From assembly GCA_948470255.1 (NCBI GenBank), contig CAOKOS010000017.1:1-49074 (forward strand): a DNA stretch of 49,074 nucleotides. The letters run 5' to 3'. The position numbers and the translations under genes were made by a program. This document shows, one piece after another, positions 1 through 9,162 of the stretch. This DNA comes from an uncultured Lachnotalea sp. (GTDB lineage Bacteria; Bacillota; Clostridia; Lachnospirales; Lachnospiraceae). The notes beneath the pieces were generated by a model. That model saw only the letters and a list, made by a program, of their open reading frames with translations. It was not told the DNA's origin and did not search any database. Position 1 is the stretch's first letter. Every line of letters begins with the position of its first letter.

Positions 1-51
1 CGGGCCTGAAAGGCTAATTCCCTTTCCGCGAACTGCGCTTCCCCCGGAGGG

Positions 52-88
52 TTTTACTTTATAGGACGCACTTTCCTATAAAGTAAAA
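52..88. repeat. Short palindromic repeat, copy 1
   Basis: An AT-rich palindrome with arms ACTTTATAGGA and TCCTATAAAGT around a short CGCACTT-like centre, flanked by T and A runs. A near-identical palindrome occurs at 31736-31769, also just after a gene end. Two copies 31 kb apart suggest a dispersed family of short palindromes rather than a local accident. Its T/A run also supplies the T-tract of the aroK terminator. Function is unknown. Confidence 0.7.
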
Positions 89-113
89 AAAGGAAGCGCT
101 TTGCGCCTCCTTT
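85..113 (-). terminator. Intrinsic terminator of the aroK operon
   Basis: On the minus strand an AAAGGAGGCGC arm pairs with GCGCTTCCTTT across an AAA loop, with one mismatch, and is followed by a run of T. It starts at the aroK stop codon, so it would end the leftward DUF5717-DUF5716-TPR-aroK transcript. Confidence 0.75.
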
Positions 114-625
114 CACCTCTGTCTTTTTTCCACAATCCCTGCAATTTCTTCCGCGATCTCCTCCGGGCTGCGCCCGTCGGTGGCCACCATGGCATCGGCC
201 GCCGCTTCGTAAGCATCCCTCCGCTTTTCCATCAGCTCCCTGATATGAGGGACTGTCACCTCTCCTCCCAGGGCCGGCCTTGACCTCCCGTCGCCCACAC
301 GCGTAAGGACTGTCTCCGGCCTGGCAGTCAAAAGCACAACCATCCCCTTTTTCTTTAATGCTTCCACATTTTCCGGCCGAAGCACCGCGCCGCCGCCGCA
401 GGAAAGGATTTTTCCATCGCTGCTTCCAAGTTCTTTGATGGCTTCCGTTTCCATATCCCGAAAGGCCTGCTCTCCGTCCTTTTCAAAAATCTCATGGATA
501 GGCCGCCCGTCCTTTTCTACAATCCACCGGTCCACATCCACTTCCTCCCCATGGAGCCTCCTGGCCAAGTACCGGGAAACCGTTGTTTTTCCCACTCCCA
601 TAAAACCAATCAATGCCACATTCAC
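113..625 (-). CDS. aroK: Shikimate kinase
   Basis: Phosphorylates shikimate with ATP in the cytoplasmic chorismate pathway. The protein opens with V(N)VALIGFMGVGKTTVSRYLA, a textbook Walker A for this family, followed by the EEVDVDRWIVEKDGRPIHEIF region carrying the shikimate-binding Asp. A CGGGAV motif is near residue 77 and the lid arginine lies in GRSRPALGG. The start chosen is GTG at 625: its codon overlaps the TGA of the upstream gene (GTGA, 622-625), an AGGGAG ribosome site lies about 10 bases before it, and the 170-residue product fits the family. A longer ATG-initiated frame reaches 712 but adds 29 residues unlike any shikimate kinase. It is the last gene of the operon and probably translationally coupled to the TPR-like gene. 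Confidence 0.93.
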   Translation of the reverse strand: MNVALIGFMGVGKTTVSRYLARRLHGEEVDVDRWIVEKDGRPIHEIFEKDGEQAFRDMETEAIKELGSSDGKILSCGGGAVLRPENVEALKKKGMVVLLTARPETVLTRVGDGRSRPALGGEVTVPHIRELMEKRRDAYEAAADAMVATDGRSPEEIAEEIAGIVEKRQR

Positions 626-1443
626 AGCTTTGCCATCTCCCTGTATTCCTGTTTCCACTGAGTTACCAGTTTTTGGATTCCAGCCCTCTTGCGGACAGAA
701 TCCTTCTCCCAAAACTCTCCGATCGTTTTCGCCTTTCCAGAATATTTTAAGTGCTTACAGAGTGTTTCATACTCCTCCTGCCACTTATATTGCTGCTCTG
801 CCGGAACCGCTAACATCATGGCCTCCGGCAGTTCCACACTCTCATCCATCTGGCAGAGCATAAAAATTTCCTTTAGGATTTCTTCCTTCTCCAAATACTC
901 ATAGGATTTTTCAAAACATTCCAGCGCCCGCTCCGACTCAAAAAGCCCTGCGCAGGCCACGCCTTTATTATGATAAAGGGCGCCCATAAATTCCCTTGTC
1001 ATCCCCTGGTCCTGCTCTCCTGCGGCGATGCTGTCATAAAGCTGGATAGCCGCCGCATATCTCCGCTTCTGAAGCAGGTAGTCCGCTTTTTTCTTTGCCC
1101 TCTCCGAAGGCCTCGCCCGGCGCATCCACTCAAGCTGCGCTTTGAAACCTCCCAGTTCCGCTTCGCTGTAGTAATGAATGTCCTGAAGAATCATATAAAG
1201 AATCTGTGCCATATCCGACCGGTCTGCAATCCACTTTCGGATTTTTTCTTCCAGCTTTACCATACCAAGCTCCGTCCGAATAAAGTAAAGCAAATGCTCA
1301 TTGATAAAATCCGGTTCCAGCAAAAACACATAGTTATAAATAAAGTAACAAAGTTCCTCGCCGGAATGGAGAGAAATCCCCAGCTCTGCCACAGGATAAG
1401 GGTTTTTCACCCTCCTGCCGCTGCATAAAATTAATCCGCTCAT
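622..1443 (-). CDS. TPR-like protein of unknown function
   Basis: A soluble 273-residue protein without a signal peptide or membrane segment. The N-terminal 100 residues are predicted helical (GEELCYFIYNYVFLLEPDFI, then LEEKIRKWIADRSD). Residues about 115-200 look like tetratricopeptide helices: KADYLLQKRRYAAAIQLYDSI and YHNKGVACAGLFESERALECFEKSYEYL fit the TPR alternation of small and aromatic residues. The C-terminus is a charged coiled region. An AGAGGAAATT site precedes the ATG. It lies 90 bases after the Hsp70-like gene and overlaps aroK by 4 bases. The context suggests it is an adaptor or partner of the two unknown proteins upstream. This role is inferred only from gene order. Confidence 0.8.
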   Translation of the reverse strand: MSGLILCSGRRVKNPYPVAELGISLHSGEELCYFIYNYVFLLEPDFINEHLLYFIRTELGMVKLEEKIRKWIADRSDMAQILYMILQDIHYYSEAELGGFKAQLEWMRRARPSERAKKKADYLLQKRRYAAAIQLYDSIAAGEQDQGMTREFMGALYHNKGVACAGLFESERALECFEKSYEYLEKEEILKEIFMLCQMDESVELPEAMMLAVPAEQQYKWQEEYETLCKHLKYSGKAKTIGEFWEKDSVRKRAGIQKLVTQWKQEYREMAKL

Positions 1444-1463
1444 AATTTCCTCTTTTATCTTGA

Positions 1464-1493
1464 ACTGTATCCTAAATCCCCTTGTACTGCCAA
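1464..1493 (-). promoter_or_regulatory. Possible internal promoter before the TPR-like gene
   Basis: On the minus strand TTGGCA and TACAGT are separated by 18 bases, 20 bases before the start of the TPR-like gene. The gap between the two genes is long enough for a promoter. The -10 is a weak match, so this is tentative. Confidence 0.35.
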
Positions 1494-1533
1494 AACCAGC
1501 CTTTTCCCAAAATCTGTGACAGCTTACAGAAAC

Positions 1534-2796
1534 TTATATCTGAAAATCCTGCCTAATCATCTGGTCTGAGCCAGGGAAAAATTCTCCAAACCCCCTGTCA
1601 AAGACCCATATACTGATCTGGGATTCACTGGAAAACGCCGCAATGACTTCCACCCTAGTGGTTTTATTGGGCCTGGCCGGAAACTCATCCAGCGAAATGG
1701 CAAGCTTCGTCTGACGGCCATTTCCCACAGGCGTCACCATAAATTCCAGCAGGTTCGTATTATCCAGGATAAAAGAAGCGGAAGCCCGCGCCTCATACCA
1801 GTCGCTTCCCGCCGCAGCCAATACCAGCTGCCTCTCCCGCCCTTCATGGTTCACCTGCATACTGATGGTAGAAGAAAGGCGGCCTTCACAAAGGCATACA
1901 TAAGGATAAGACGTCGTCTCCTGGACAGAATCACACGCCATATAGGCCGCTCCCTTGGCAAAAAGCCCCGGCCCTGCAAAAGCCCTGCGTTTATTGCAGA
2001 CAAACCGCAAAAAACCAGAAGCCCACTGGCCGTCTTCAAACCCTTTTCCTGTCAAAAACACAGAAGTCACAATCTTTTTCTGCAAAAGACGCTCTGCGCA
2101 GGAGGTGAGAATCGTGTCCCCCAGTTTTTTTCCGGCTCCCGTTTCCAGGATTTCCAGGCTGAACCCCTCTTCCAGCTCCTCATGCTTCACTTCCACCACC
2201 TGCGGCTTCCTGCCGCGTATCACATTCAGTTCATAATAGTGGAGCCCTGTCTCCGACAAATCAAAAAGGCACGACTGGTTAATCCACAAGTCTTTCTTCT
2301 GGCTGATCACATAAAACAGATACGCTTCCGCGTGATTCGCCATATGGATCCGCTCCCTGGGAATCCCCATGTCCTCTGTCACCTGGAGCATAATATCCAT
2401 CAGAAGACTGCTTTTATTCTGAAATGTGAAAACCACCGCCCCGATTTCCCGGACATTCAGCCGGATAATGGGGATCTCCAATATCTGCCGGACAAAAATC
2501 TGAAGCAGATCTCCGGCTGTATACTTAACCCCCTCAATGGTGGCTGTCCCTCCTTTGCCGGCCAGCTTCACCAGCTTATCCACCATAGTGCCTCTGCCAT
2601 AAAGGGCACAGCGGTATGCCTCCTCACCAATGAACCAGGAATCCGTCCCCTTCTCCTTACAAATCACCGTTGGCACCATGCAGGAATTTTCCTCATCGGT
2701 CAGGCCGATATTTTCCACATCAAGGGCCTGCGGATTATAATAACTGATCTGGCTGTAATCATCACATATGTCGATTCCCAATAGTAGCTCCTGCAT
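1534..2796 (-). CDS. Hsp70/actin-fold protein, DUF5716-like
   Basis: A 420-residue protein with an actin/Hsp70-like plan. LGIDICDDYSQISYYN at residues 5-20 resembles the phosphate-1 loop; CLFDLSETGLHYYEL near 195-210 sits where the second phosphate loop would be, but lacks the usual glycines; VFLTGKGFEDG near 265 and GLFAKGAAYMA near 295 match the adenosine-motif and final helix of Hsp70 proteins. The last 110 residues are beta-rich, like a substrate-binding or regulatory module. I believe it corresponds to DUF5716, a family seen in Lachnospiraceae beside DUF5717; this is from memory. A GAGGTGA site precedes the ATG, and the gene starts 15 bases after the DUF5717-like gene ends, so the two are cotranscribed. 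Whether it binds ATP is uncertain because the second loop is degenerate. Confidence 0.8.
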   Translation of the reverse strand: MQELLLGIDICDDYSQISYYNPQALDVENIGLTDEENSCMVPTVICKEKGTDSWFIGEEAYRCALYGRGTMVDKLVKLAGKGGTATIEGVKYTAGDLLQIFVRQILEIPIIRLNVREIGAVVFTFQNKSSLLMDIMLQVTEDMGIPRERIHMANHAEAYLFYVISQKKDLWINQSCLFDLSETGLHYYELNVIRGRKPQVVEVKHEELEEGFSLEILETGAGKKLGDTILTSCAERLLQKKIVTSVFLTGKGFEDGQWASGFLRFVCNKRRAFAGPGLFAKGAAYMACDSVQETTSYPYVCLCEGRLSSTISMQVNHEGRERQLVLAAAGSDWYEARASASFILDNTNLLEFMVTPVGNGRQTKLAISLDEFPARPNKTTRVEVIAAFSSESQISIWVFDRGFGEFFPGSDQMIRQDFQI

Positions 2797-2811
2797 TTCT
2801 TCACCTCGAAC

Positions 2812-5800
2812 TTACAAATATTCAAACAGCCTTTCCGTCAGCTCATCACGGACAGCATAAGTTTCCATCCGCTGCCGCAGTGTATCGTCTTCAAATGCCT
2901 GTACCCGCAAAATCCCGTCCAGCCTGCCAATGCGGCTTTCAGGAGGGGTGCTTCCATCCCCGCTGTAGGCGGCCCTGCCTGCCGCCACCGGCTCGTTGCC
3001 CCCGTCATAAATTTCATATTCCATGATTTCCCCATAGAATAAAGATATCATCTTCACAAAATGCCCCTCAAACATGTGAGGCATGGTTTCCACTACCACA
3101 TCGCCGCCGTCAGGCAGAAGTTTCTGATGAATCCAGAGGCTCTGATTTTTCTTTCCCTGGTACTCAATCACCGTTTTCCCCATCAAATCCCGGGGAAGCC
3201 GGATAAAACGCGCCAGATGCTTATAGTACCCAAACACAATTTTTTTAGAAAACAATTCGTCAATGATGTTCTGGCAAAGCTCTGCCTGCTTCTCTGTCAG
3301 GTTTTCCGCCATACTGTAATATTTTGTCAGAGCCAGCATACAGATCTCCGGCAGGCCGCTCCTCACCTCGTACTGCTCCGCCTGCACCTCTATATAACCG
3401 ATCACATCCCGGTCAAAAGGCTCGCTTTCATCAAAATAGCGGCTGCTTTTTACCACCAGGTACGCTCTCACCAAACTTTCATCCACGGACTTCCCTTCAA
3501 TATAATACCGGAATATCCGATCCAGGTGACTGCTGCCTCCGTCGAAAAGCATCTGGGCTAGGAGGCGTTCCGGCATGTCGTAAAGGGGCACCTTTGCAAC
3601 AACGGCAGCCGACAAAATCCTGTACATAATGCCAGCCAGCCCATTGTAATGGTAACACAAATATTCCACCAGAACACCGTCATAACGGCCTCCCGCGAAA
3701 CAGTAATTGGCCATTTCCAGAAGGACGCCGTCCTTTTCAAAATGACGCTTTAAAATCATTTTGGCAGTCATTTTAAAGACCCGGCTGATATTCACCTTCC
3801 GATACCCATAACGGACTGCCATCTTATAAGCCTCTTCATAAAAATCTTTTGTAATCAAAGTTTCCATCACTTTGACCCGGTCTTCACCGGAAAGGAACTT
3901 TTTATCAAGGGCCAGCAGATATTCGTCATATTCATCGGATTCTTCCCGTTTATAATAGTAGGAAACGATCTCCGACACCAGCTTTCTCCGGTAAAGTCCA
4001 CTGATCTTTTCCTCCTGGGAAATATCTTTAAGCACTTCAATGTCTTCCGCCTCATAAAATTTCCGCTCCAGGACTTTCTGGCATTTTAACAGCCTCAGCA
4101 TCTCGTGGGCCGGATACAGTTCCTGGGTACGGGCGGAAAGCTCCGTACTTTCCATCATGTCTTCCATGGCATAAGGCACACCGCAGTAACGGTTTCCATA
4201 ATCATCCTGGAACAACACATATACATTTTTCAGGTATACAGGAATATAAGCGCGCCCTCTGCGCAAAGGCACGGGAGTTTCCCCCTGCATCTCTTCATAA
4301 CAGAGCGCTGCCTGGCACATCCTGTCATTTGCACAACGGATTTCTTTTGCGTAGAGAAGCTTTGGAAGGACGTGGGCAATTTTTTCGTCCATCATTTCCG
4401 GGAAAATCATTTCCCCGTAAATCTTTGCCAAATCCCTGTTCATATGGCTCTGGAAAAGCTGTTCCACTGCAAAGTTTTCAATCTGCCCTTCATAAGTCCG
4501 ATAGACCTCTTCATCCTCTTTCATAAATCTCAACACGTTCAGATAAAGCACTGCACGCGCCCTGTAATCCAGCGTATGATTATAAGAAAAATATAAAAGA
4601 ATAATGCGGGGCAGCGCTCCCGCGAAATCCTCCGGCAGCGCATATAAATAATATTCGTACAGGCGGGTCAGATGGATATCCTCCTCCACCCCTCTTTCAT
4701 ACCAGGAAAATGCCTCTCTGGTACGGCAGTCCCCGCGGATCAGCAGGGCGCATACCGCCGTCAGGGCTTCTTTGGAGGGGAACTCTTCATACAGCTTTTT
4801 TAAAAGCCGCAGATAAAGCCCCCTGGCCGCCTTCACCTGAAGGGCCTGGAGGGCCGCCAGCCTGGCCATATCTTCTGTAACCATATGATAACGGCAGCCA
4901 AACCAAAGGCTCTGGATCTCAAAATCTTCCATCACACGGAGAAGCTCAGGGCTTTTCGCAAGAAGCCTGCACACGGCCAAATAAAGATACGGGCTTCTGC
5001 ACCCGTTCCGATAATGGCTTTTCAAACGGGAAAGGGCCAGGCTGTCGTTTTCCAAAAGCTCGTCATCCATTTGCATCAGCACATAAAATACCAGATCCAA
5101 AGCAGTACCATCCTCGTAGTACCGCCTCAGAAGCTTCACCAGAGTCTGCCTCTGGGTCGCCTCCCCGCTTTCTTTTGCCCTGAGATATGTATAATAACAG
5201 TAGGAAGCGATATCCTGATCCCTGTTGTCTAAAATCTCCTCCCGCACCTGCGCAAGGATTTCACGGGCCTGTTCCCCTTTCTCCTGGAGAAGAAAAACGT
5301 CAGCCTGGTAAAGACGGATCCTCAGAGGATCCTGCGCCGTCGAATGTGCCCTGGAAAGAGCCGTCTGCATACTGTTCAGCAGAAAATTCCTCTCATATTC
5401 CCCTGTCTCCTGTTTCAAATAGAGAGAAACAAAATTCCCAAAATCCCGCTTCCAGGAAAGTCCGTCGGCCCACAGCCTGTTGGAACGCAGCGTCACCGAT
5501 ACGGGAACCATTTCCTCCCCATAAATACCACGGACAAAAATCCTCCCATAATTTTTGCCTGCATGGAGTTCATTTGTATCCACGAGATAGGCCACTTTAC
5601 AGGTTTCACCGTCAAAGTCCCGATCCGTCACCACCTGCCGCTCCAGTTTAAGCCAGGAGCTGTCGGACGTAAGCTCCAGCCTCACATATCCCCAGGTATT
5701 CCTCGCAATCGTAATTGTATCGGGAACAGGCTCATCCGGTATCATATATTCTTTTTTCTTCTCCTTTACGGAAAACCGGACGGGATCCTTTGTCCCTGTC

Positions 5801-6339
5801 CCCACCAGAAACTCTTCCAGGCTATTCTGGCGGTTCCCCCGCCCCCACAGCCCGTCATAAAGAGTCCTCGCACCGGATGACTGCATAAAAGGGCACTTTG
5901 TAAAGTCAGAAGACTCAAAAAACCGGAGGGCCTCCTCTTCATCCGCCCTCACCAATCCGGCAAACTCTTCCAGGGTTTCAATCTGCTGCCCTTCCGGATC
6001 AGTCATACATACATGAAAACAATAAGGAATCCGAAACTCTCCCCCGCTGCATACGATCTGAAATTCACCGGTAATATCCTCATCAGCATAAGAGGCATCA
6101 ACCTCATAGATCACGCGGCAGTCTTTCCCCACGAAATTGTCACTGAACAGACTCACCCTGTAATTGGTCGAATACACAAGTCCCTTGACTGTTTTCCCCT
6201 GCTCGCAGACAATGCGGAACTCATCCCTCATTTTGTCATCAAAAATCACCGATGTCTCAATACCTGTCGTTGAAAAGGACACCTGTGTCTCATCGTAATC
6301 CATCAAACCCTTTGCCAGACGGTTGATTCTTTCTTTCAT
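2812..6339 (-). CDS. Giant beta-sandwich/alpha-solenoid protein, DUF5717-like
   Basis: A 1175-residue protein with no signal peptide or membrane segment. Residues 1-130 are beta-rich. A second beta domain at about 205-290 (RNTWGYVRLELTSDSSWLKL, ending VPVSVTLRSN) resembles Ig-like or BACON domains. Residues about 300-1050 are helical hairpins rich in Tyr and Leu, such as LRIRLYQADVFLLQEKGEQAREIL, consistent with a TPR-like solenoid. The last 120 residues return to beta structure. I believe this is the DUF5717 family of Lachnospiraceae. It is the first gene of the operon with the Hsp70-like protein. The architecture suggests a large scaffold served by the Hsp70-like partner; no enzyme motif was found. 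The GGAGG is only two bases from the ATG, so the exact start is slightly uncertain. Confidence 0.8.
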   Translation of the reverse strand: MKERINRLAKGLMDYDETQVSFSTTGIETSVIFDDKMRDEFRIVCEQGKTVKGLVYSTNYRVSLFSDNFVGKDCRVIYEVDASYADEDITGEFQIVCSGGEFRIPYCFHVCMTDPEGQQIETLEEFAGLVRADEEEALRFFESSDFTKCPFMQSSGARTLYDGLWGRGNRQNSLEEFLVGTGTKDPVRFSVKEKKKEYMIPDEPVPDTITIARNTWGYVRLELTSDSSWLKLERQVVTDRDFDGETCKVAYLVDTNELHAGKNYGRIFVRGIYGEEMVPVSVTLRSNRLWADGLSWKRDFGNFVSLYLKQETGEYERNFLLNSMQTALSRAHSTAQDPLRIRLYQADVFLLQEKGEQAREILAQVREEILDNRDQDIASYCYYTYLRAKESGEATQRQTLVKLLRRYYEDGTALDLVFYVLMQMDDELLENDSLALSRLKSHYRNGCRSPYLYLAVCRLLAKSPELLRVMEDFEIQSLWFGCRYHMVTEDMARLAALQALQVKAARGLYLRLLKKLYEEFPSKEALTAVCALLIRGDCRTREAFSWYERGVEEDIHLTRLYEYYLYALPEDFAGALPRIILLYFSYNHTLDYRARAVLYLNVLRFMKEDEEVYRTYEGQIENFAVEQLFQSHMNRDLAKIYGEMIFPEMMDEKIAHVLPKLLYAKEIRCANDRMCQAALCYEEMQGETPVPLRRGRAYIPVYLKNVYVLFQDDYGNRYCGVPYAMEDMMESTELSARTQELYPAHEMLRLLKCQKVLERKFYEAEDIEVLKDISQEEKISGLYRRKLVSEIVSYYYKREESDEYDEYLLALDKKFLSGEDRVKVMETLITKDFYEEAYKMAVRYGYRKVNISRVFKMTAKMILKRHFEKDGVLLEMANYCFAGGRYDGVLVEYLCYHYNGLAGIMYRILSAAVVAKVPLYDMPERLLAQMLFDGGSSHLDRIFRYYIEGKSVDESLVRAYLVVKSSRYFDESEPFDRDVIGYIEVQAEQYEVRSGLPEICMLALTKYYSMAENLTEKQAELCQNIIDELFSKKIVFGYYKHLARFIRLPRDLMGKTVIEYQGKKNQSLWIHQKLLPDGGDVVVETMPHMFEGHFVKMISLFYGEIMEYEIYDGGNEPVAAGRAAYSGDGSTPPESRIGRLDGILRVQAFEDDTLRQRMETYAVRDELTERLFEYL

Positions 6340-6457
6340 TTCCTCCGTGTCACCTACCTTTACCCCTGTATTCTATCATAAAAAGACAGGCTTCGCACTA
6401 GAAAACCGTTTTTTTGCCGAAAAACTTAAAATTCTGCACCACTGCCAACCTGAAATA

Positions 6458-6490
6458 TGGTATAATATCGCATAGTTTTTCATTTGGAGG
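6458..6490 (+). promoter_or_regulatory. Extended -10 promoter and ribosome site for the HD-domain gene
   Basis: TGGTATAAT at 6458-6466 is an extended -10 element without a convincing -35, followed by GGAGG at 6486-6490, six bases before the ATG. The same 157-base gap should hold the leftward promoter of the DUF5717 operon, which I could not place. Confidence 0.6.
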
Positions 6491-6496
6491 TGTTTC

Positions 6497-7045
6497 ATGG
6501 AATATCAAACCACGCCTGGCCGCGCAGGACAATTTACTGCTATCATGGAGGAAATGACTGCATGGTTCAGCTATGCCACCCATCGTGTAAATCATTTTTT
6601 AAAAGTTTGGGCTTATGCCCGCCATCTGGGACTTTCCGAAGGCCTTTCGGAAGAAATGCAGTTTCTCTTAGAAGTGGCTGCCTTGATGCATGATATCGGC
6701 ATCAGGCCCAGTGAAGAAAAACATCACTCTGCTGCCGGAAAATACCAGGAAGCAGAAGGCCCCCTTGTGGCCCGCCCTATTCTGGAGCGCCACGGTTTTG
6801 CACCGGAACAGATAGAACGCATCTGCTACCTCATCGCCCACCACCATACTTATGAAAATATGGACGGCCCGGACTACCAGATTCTGGTGGAAGCAGATTT
6901 TCTCGTGAATCTTTTTGAGGAAGGCCACACCAGACATTCTATCGAAAGTGTCCGCGATAAAATTTTCCGCACTGCTTCTGGCCTAAAGTGTCTGGATACC
7001 CTGTATCTTGGCCCCGGCGGGCAAATCCCGGCCGAAAAGGATTAA
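6497..7045 (+). CDS. HD-domain phosphohydrolase
   Basis: A 182-residue single HD domain. Metal ligands are visible as His33 (VNHFLKVW), His65-Asp66 (ALMHDIG), the His115-117 cluster (LIAHHHTY) and Asp134 (VEADFLVN). LMHDIG-IRPSEEKH is typical of small HD hydrolases related to YedJ/YqeK-like nucleotide phosphatases. The substrate cannot be deduced. The gene is transcribed alone from the promoter at 6458 and converges on tcdA; the two stop codons share the palindrome TTAA at 7042-7045, so the coding regions overlap by four bases and there is no room for a terminator between them. Confidence 0.85.
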   Translation: MEYQTTPGRAGQFTAIMEEMTAWFSYATHRVNHFLKVWAYARHLGLSEGLSEEMQFLLEVAALMHDIGIRPSEEKHHSAAGKYQEAEGPLVARPILERHGFAPEQIERICYLIAHHHTYENMDGPDYQILVEADFLVNLFEEGHTRHSIESVRDKIFRTASGLKCLDTLYLGPGGQIPAEKD

Positions 7046-7782
7046 TCGTCACATTTTTCCATCCCGTTTCCTCTACACAACTTCATAATCACATATCCCG
7101 CCAGCATGAGCCCGGCTGCCGGGGGGACAAAAGCAACGCTGCCCGGCGCGGGACGTCCGTTTTTTCCTTCTCCAGGTTCCGCATCTTCTGACAAAGCGAC
7201 AGGCGCCTCTTTGGAATAAAGGACCGTCAGCCCTTCCACCCCTCTTTTTTTTAGCTCCCGGCGCATAACCCGGCAGAGAGGGCAGACGCTGGTTTCATAA
7301 ATATCCGTAATTTCAAAGGCAGACGGATCCAACTTGTTTCCTGTCCCCATGCAGCTGATAATGGAAATATCCTGCTCCTTGGCCAGAAGGGCTAACGCCA
7401 CTTTGGCAGAAACCGTATCTATGGCATCCACCACAAAATCTGGCTTTTCTCCAAAAAATCCAGAAACATTTTCTGGGAGCACAAATTTTTCATAAATTTG
7501 TACCTTGGCCCGCGGATTAATATCCAGAATTTTTTCTTCCATCACACGGGTTTTATAACGCCCAACGGTGCTTTGAAAAGCAATGCTCTGCCGGTTAATA
7601 TTGGAGACTGACACCACATCATGATCAACCAGGCTTAAGCGCCCCACGCCGCTTCTGGCCAACGCCTCAATGCAGTGGGAACCTACCCCGCCAATGCCAA
7701 ATACCATAACGTGGCTGTCTTTCAGCCGTTCCATAGCTGTCTGCCCAAGCAAACGCCTTGTCCTTGAAAACTCATTCTCCAT
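7042..7782 (-). CDS. tcdA: tRNA threonylcarbamoyladenosine dehydratase
   Basis: An E1/ThiF-superfamily enzyme that uses ATP to cyclise the t6A modification at position 37 of ANN-decoding tRNAs. The sequence shows RTRRLLGQ, the nucleotide-binding GIGGVGSHCIEALARSGVG, the VDHDVVSVSNINRQ motif that holds ATP and Mg, and VDAIDTVSAKVAL. CPLCRVMRRELKKRGVEGLTV near 155-180 is characteristic of the TcdA/CsdL branch as opposed to MoeB or ThiF. The length of 246 is normal for Firmicutes. It starts one base after the end of the upstream MFS gene, so both probably share a transcript although no functional link is evident. Confidence 0.92.
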   Translation of the reverse strand: MENEFSRTRRLLGQTAMERLKDSHVMVFGIGGVGSHCIEALARSGVGRLSLVDHDVVSVSNINRQSIAFQSTVGRYKTRVMEEKILDINPRAKVQIYEKFVLPENVSGFFGEKPDFVVDAIDTVSAKVALALLAKEQDISIISCMGTGNKLDPSAFEITDIYETSVCPLCRVMRRELKKRGVEGLTVLYSKEAPVALSEDAEPGEGKNGRPAPGSVAFVPPAAGLMLAGYVIMKLCRGNGMEKCDD

Positions 7783-7783
7783 C

Positions 7784-8986
7784 TTAGTCCGCCTGATCTC
7801 CTTTTCTCCCTTTCCCTAAAAAGAAAATTCCAATGAGGATAATCACAGGAAAAACCACTGCCGAAAGCAGGCCGCTCTTCAAGCCTCCCCCCGTCCTCTC
7901 CGCAATCATCCCCACCAGAGTAGGACCCGAAGAACAGCCCAAATCCCCGGCCAGGGCCATGAGGGCAAACATGGCTGTCCCTCCTCCCGGAAGCGCTGCG
8001 GAAGCCATACTGAAGGTTCCCGGCCAAAATATTCCAATGGAAAAACCACACAGGGCACAGCCCAAAAGTCCCAGAGCCGGGATTTTCCCGCAGGCCGCCG
8101 TCACATAACACCCGATACACAAAACCGCGCTTCCCGCCATAAACCATTTCAAGGAAATCTTCTCGCTGAATTTCCCATAGAGGGTCCGCGCTGTCCCCAT
8201 AAAGACGGCAAAAGCACAAGGCCCCGCCAAATCCCCCACTGCTTTCGGCACGTGGAGCGCCGACTCAGTAAAGGCAGAGGCCCACTGGCTCATGGCCATC
8301 TCCGAAGCCCCGGCACAAACCATCAAAAGAATCAGGAGCCAAAAAGTTTTCTGTTTGACCAGTTTTCCAAAAGACAGCTTTTCATGGCCCCCCAGGACAG
8401 GGTAGATGGGAACCAGCAGAAAATAAACCGTATTCACCAGCGGAATCACCGCCAGAACAAACGCCAGTATCCTCCAGTTTTCAATCCCAAACAATTTAAA
8501 AAACACTGTGGCAATGACCACCAAAAGCACGTGGCCCCAACAATAAAACGAATGGAGCAGACTCATGGCCGCCTCCTTTTTCTTGGTGGGGCACGCTTCC
8601 ACGATGGGGCTTAAAAGCACCTCTATAATCCCTCCGCCTATGGCGTAAAGCGCCACCGCCGCCAAAAGCCCTACATAAGAGTCCCCGAAAATCTCCGGGA
8701 AGACTGCCAGCCCGGAAAGTCCGCCGGCTGCCAGGATGTGGGCCGCCACAATGGAAGCGCGGTATCCGATCTTGTCCACAAAGACTGCTGAAAAAACATC
8801 CACAAAAAGCTGGATGAGAAAGTTCACCGTCGTAAGCAGCGTAATTTTCTCCAAGGTCAGCCCAAAACTGGCTGCAAATGTCAAAAATAAAAGCGGGGCG
8901 AAATTATTCACAATAGCCTGAGTCATGTAACCGATATAAGCTGCATAAATCGTATGTCCGTAATTTCCTTTTATCTTTTCAATCAT
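7784..8986 (-). CDS. MFS transporter
   Basis: A 400-residue protein with about 12 hydrophobic segments in two halves, separated by a charged loop near residue 205 (GGHEKLSFGKLVKQKTFW). The loop after helix 2 reads VFVDKIGYRASIVAAH, equivalent to the MFS signature. AMSLLHSFYCWGHVLL in the fourth or fifth helix recalls FucP-like sugar permeases, so a sugar or related metabolite is a reasonable guess. A GGGGGAATG site precedes the ATG. Nothing nearby fixes the substrate; the epimerase gene starting 177 bases away in the opposite direction makes a rare sugar conceivable. Confidence 0.85.
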   Translation of the reverse strand: MIEKIKGNYGHTIYAAYIGYMTQAIVNNFAPLLFLTFAASFGLTLEKITLLTTVNFLIQLFVDVFSAVFVDKIGYRASIVAAHILAAGGLSGLAVFPEIFGDSYVGLLAAVALYAIGGGIIEVLLSPIVEACPTKKKEAAMSLLHSFYCWGHVLLVVIATVFFKLFGIENWRILAFVLAVIPLVNTVYFLLVPIYPVLGGHEKLSFGKLVKQKTFWLLILLMVCAGASEMAMSQWASAFTESALHVPKAVGDLAGPCAFAVFMGTARTLYGKFSEKISLKWFMAGSAVLCIGCYVTAACGKIPALGLLGCALCGFSIGIFWPGTFSMASAALPGGGTAMFALMALAGDLGCSSGPTLVGMIAERTGGGLKSGLLSAVVFPVIILIGIFFLGKGRKGDQAD

Positions 8987-9099
8987 GTTTCATTCCCCCG
9001 ATTCCCTATCTGTCCATGGCCTCCCGGGGCCATACTCTTCTCATCCTACCACGAACAGGCTGATTTTTCCAGCGGATATTTTCCATGTCTTCTTTTTCA

Positions 9100-9128
9100 T
9101 TGACCAGTCCACATTTTCGTGCTATGCT
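9100..9128 (+). promoter_or_regulatory. SigA-type promoter of the epimerase operon
   Basis: TTGACC at 9100-9105 and TATGCT at 9123-9128 with a 17-base spacer. A GGAG ribosome site follows at about 9151. A second TATAAT at 9132-9137 has no good -35. Confidence 0.65.
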
Positions 9129-9162
9129 GTTTATAATAAAAACTAAAAAAGGAGAATAAGCT

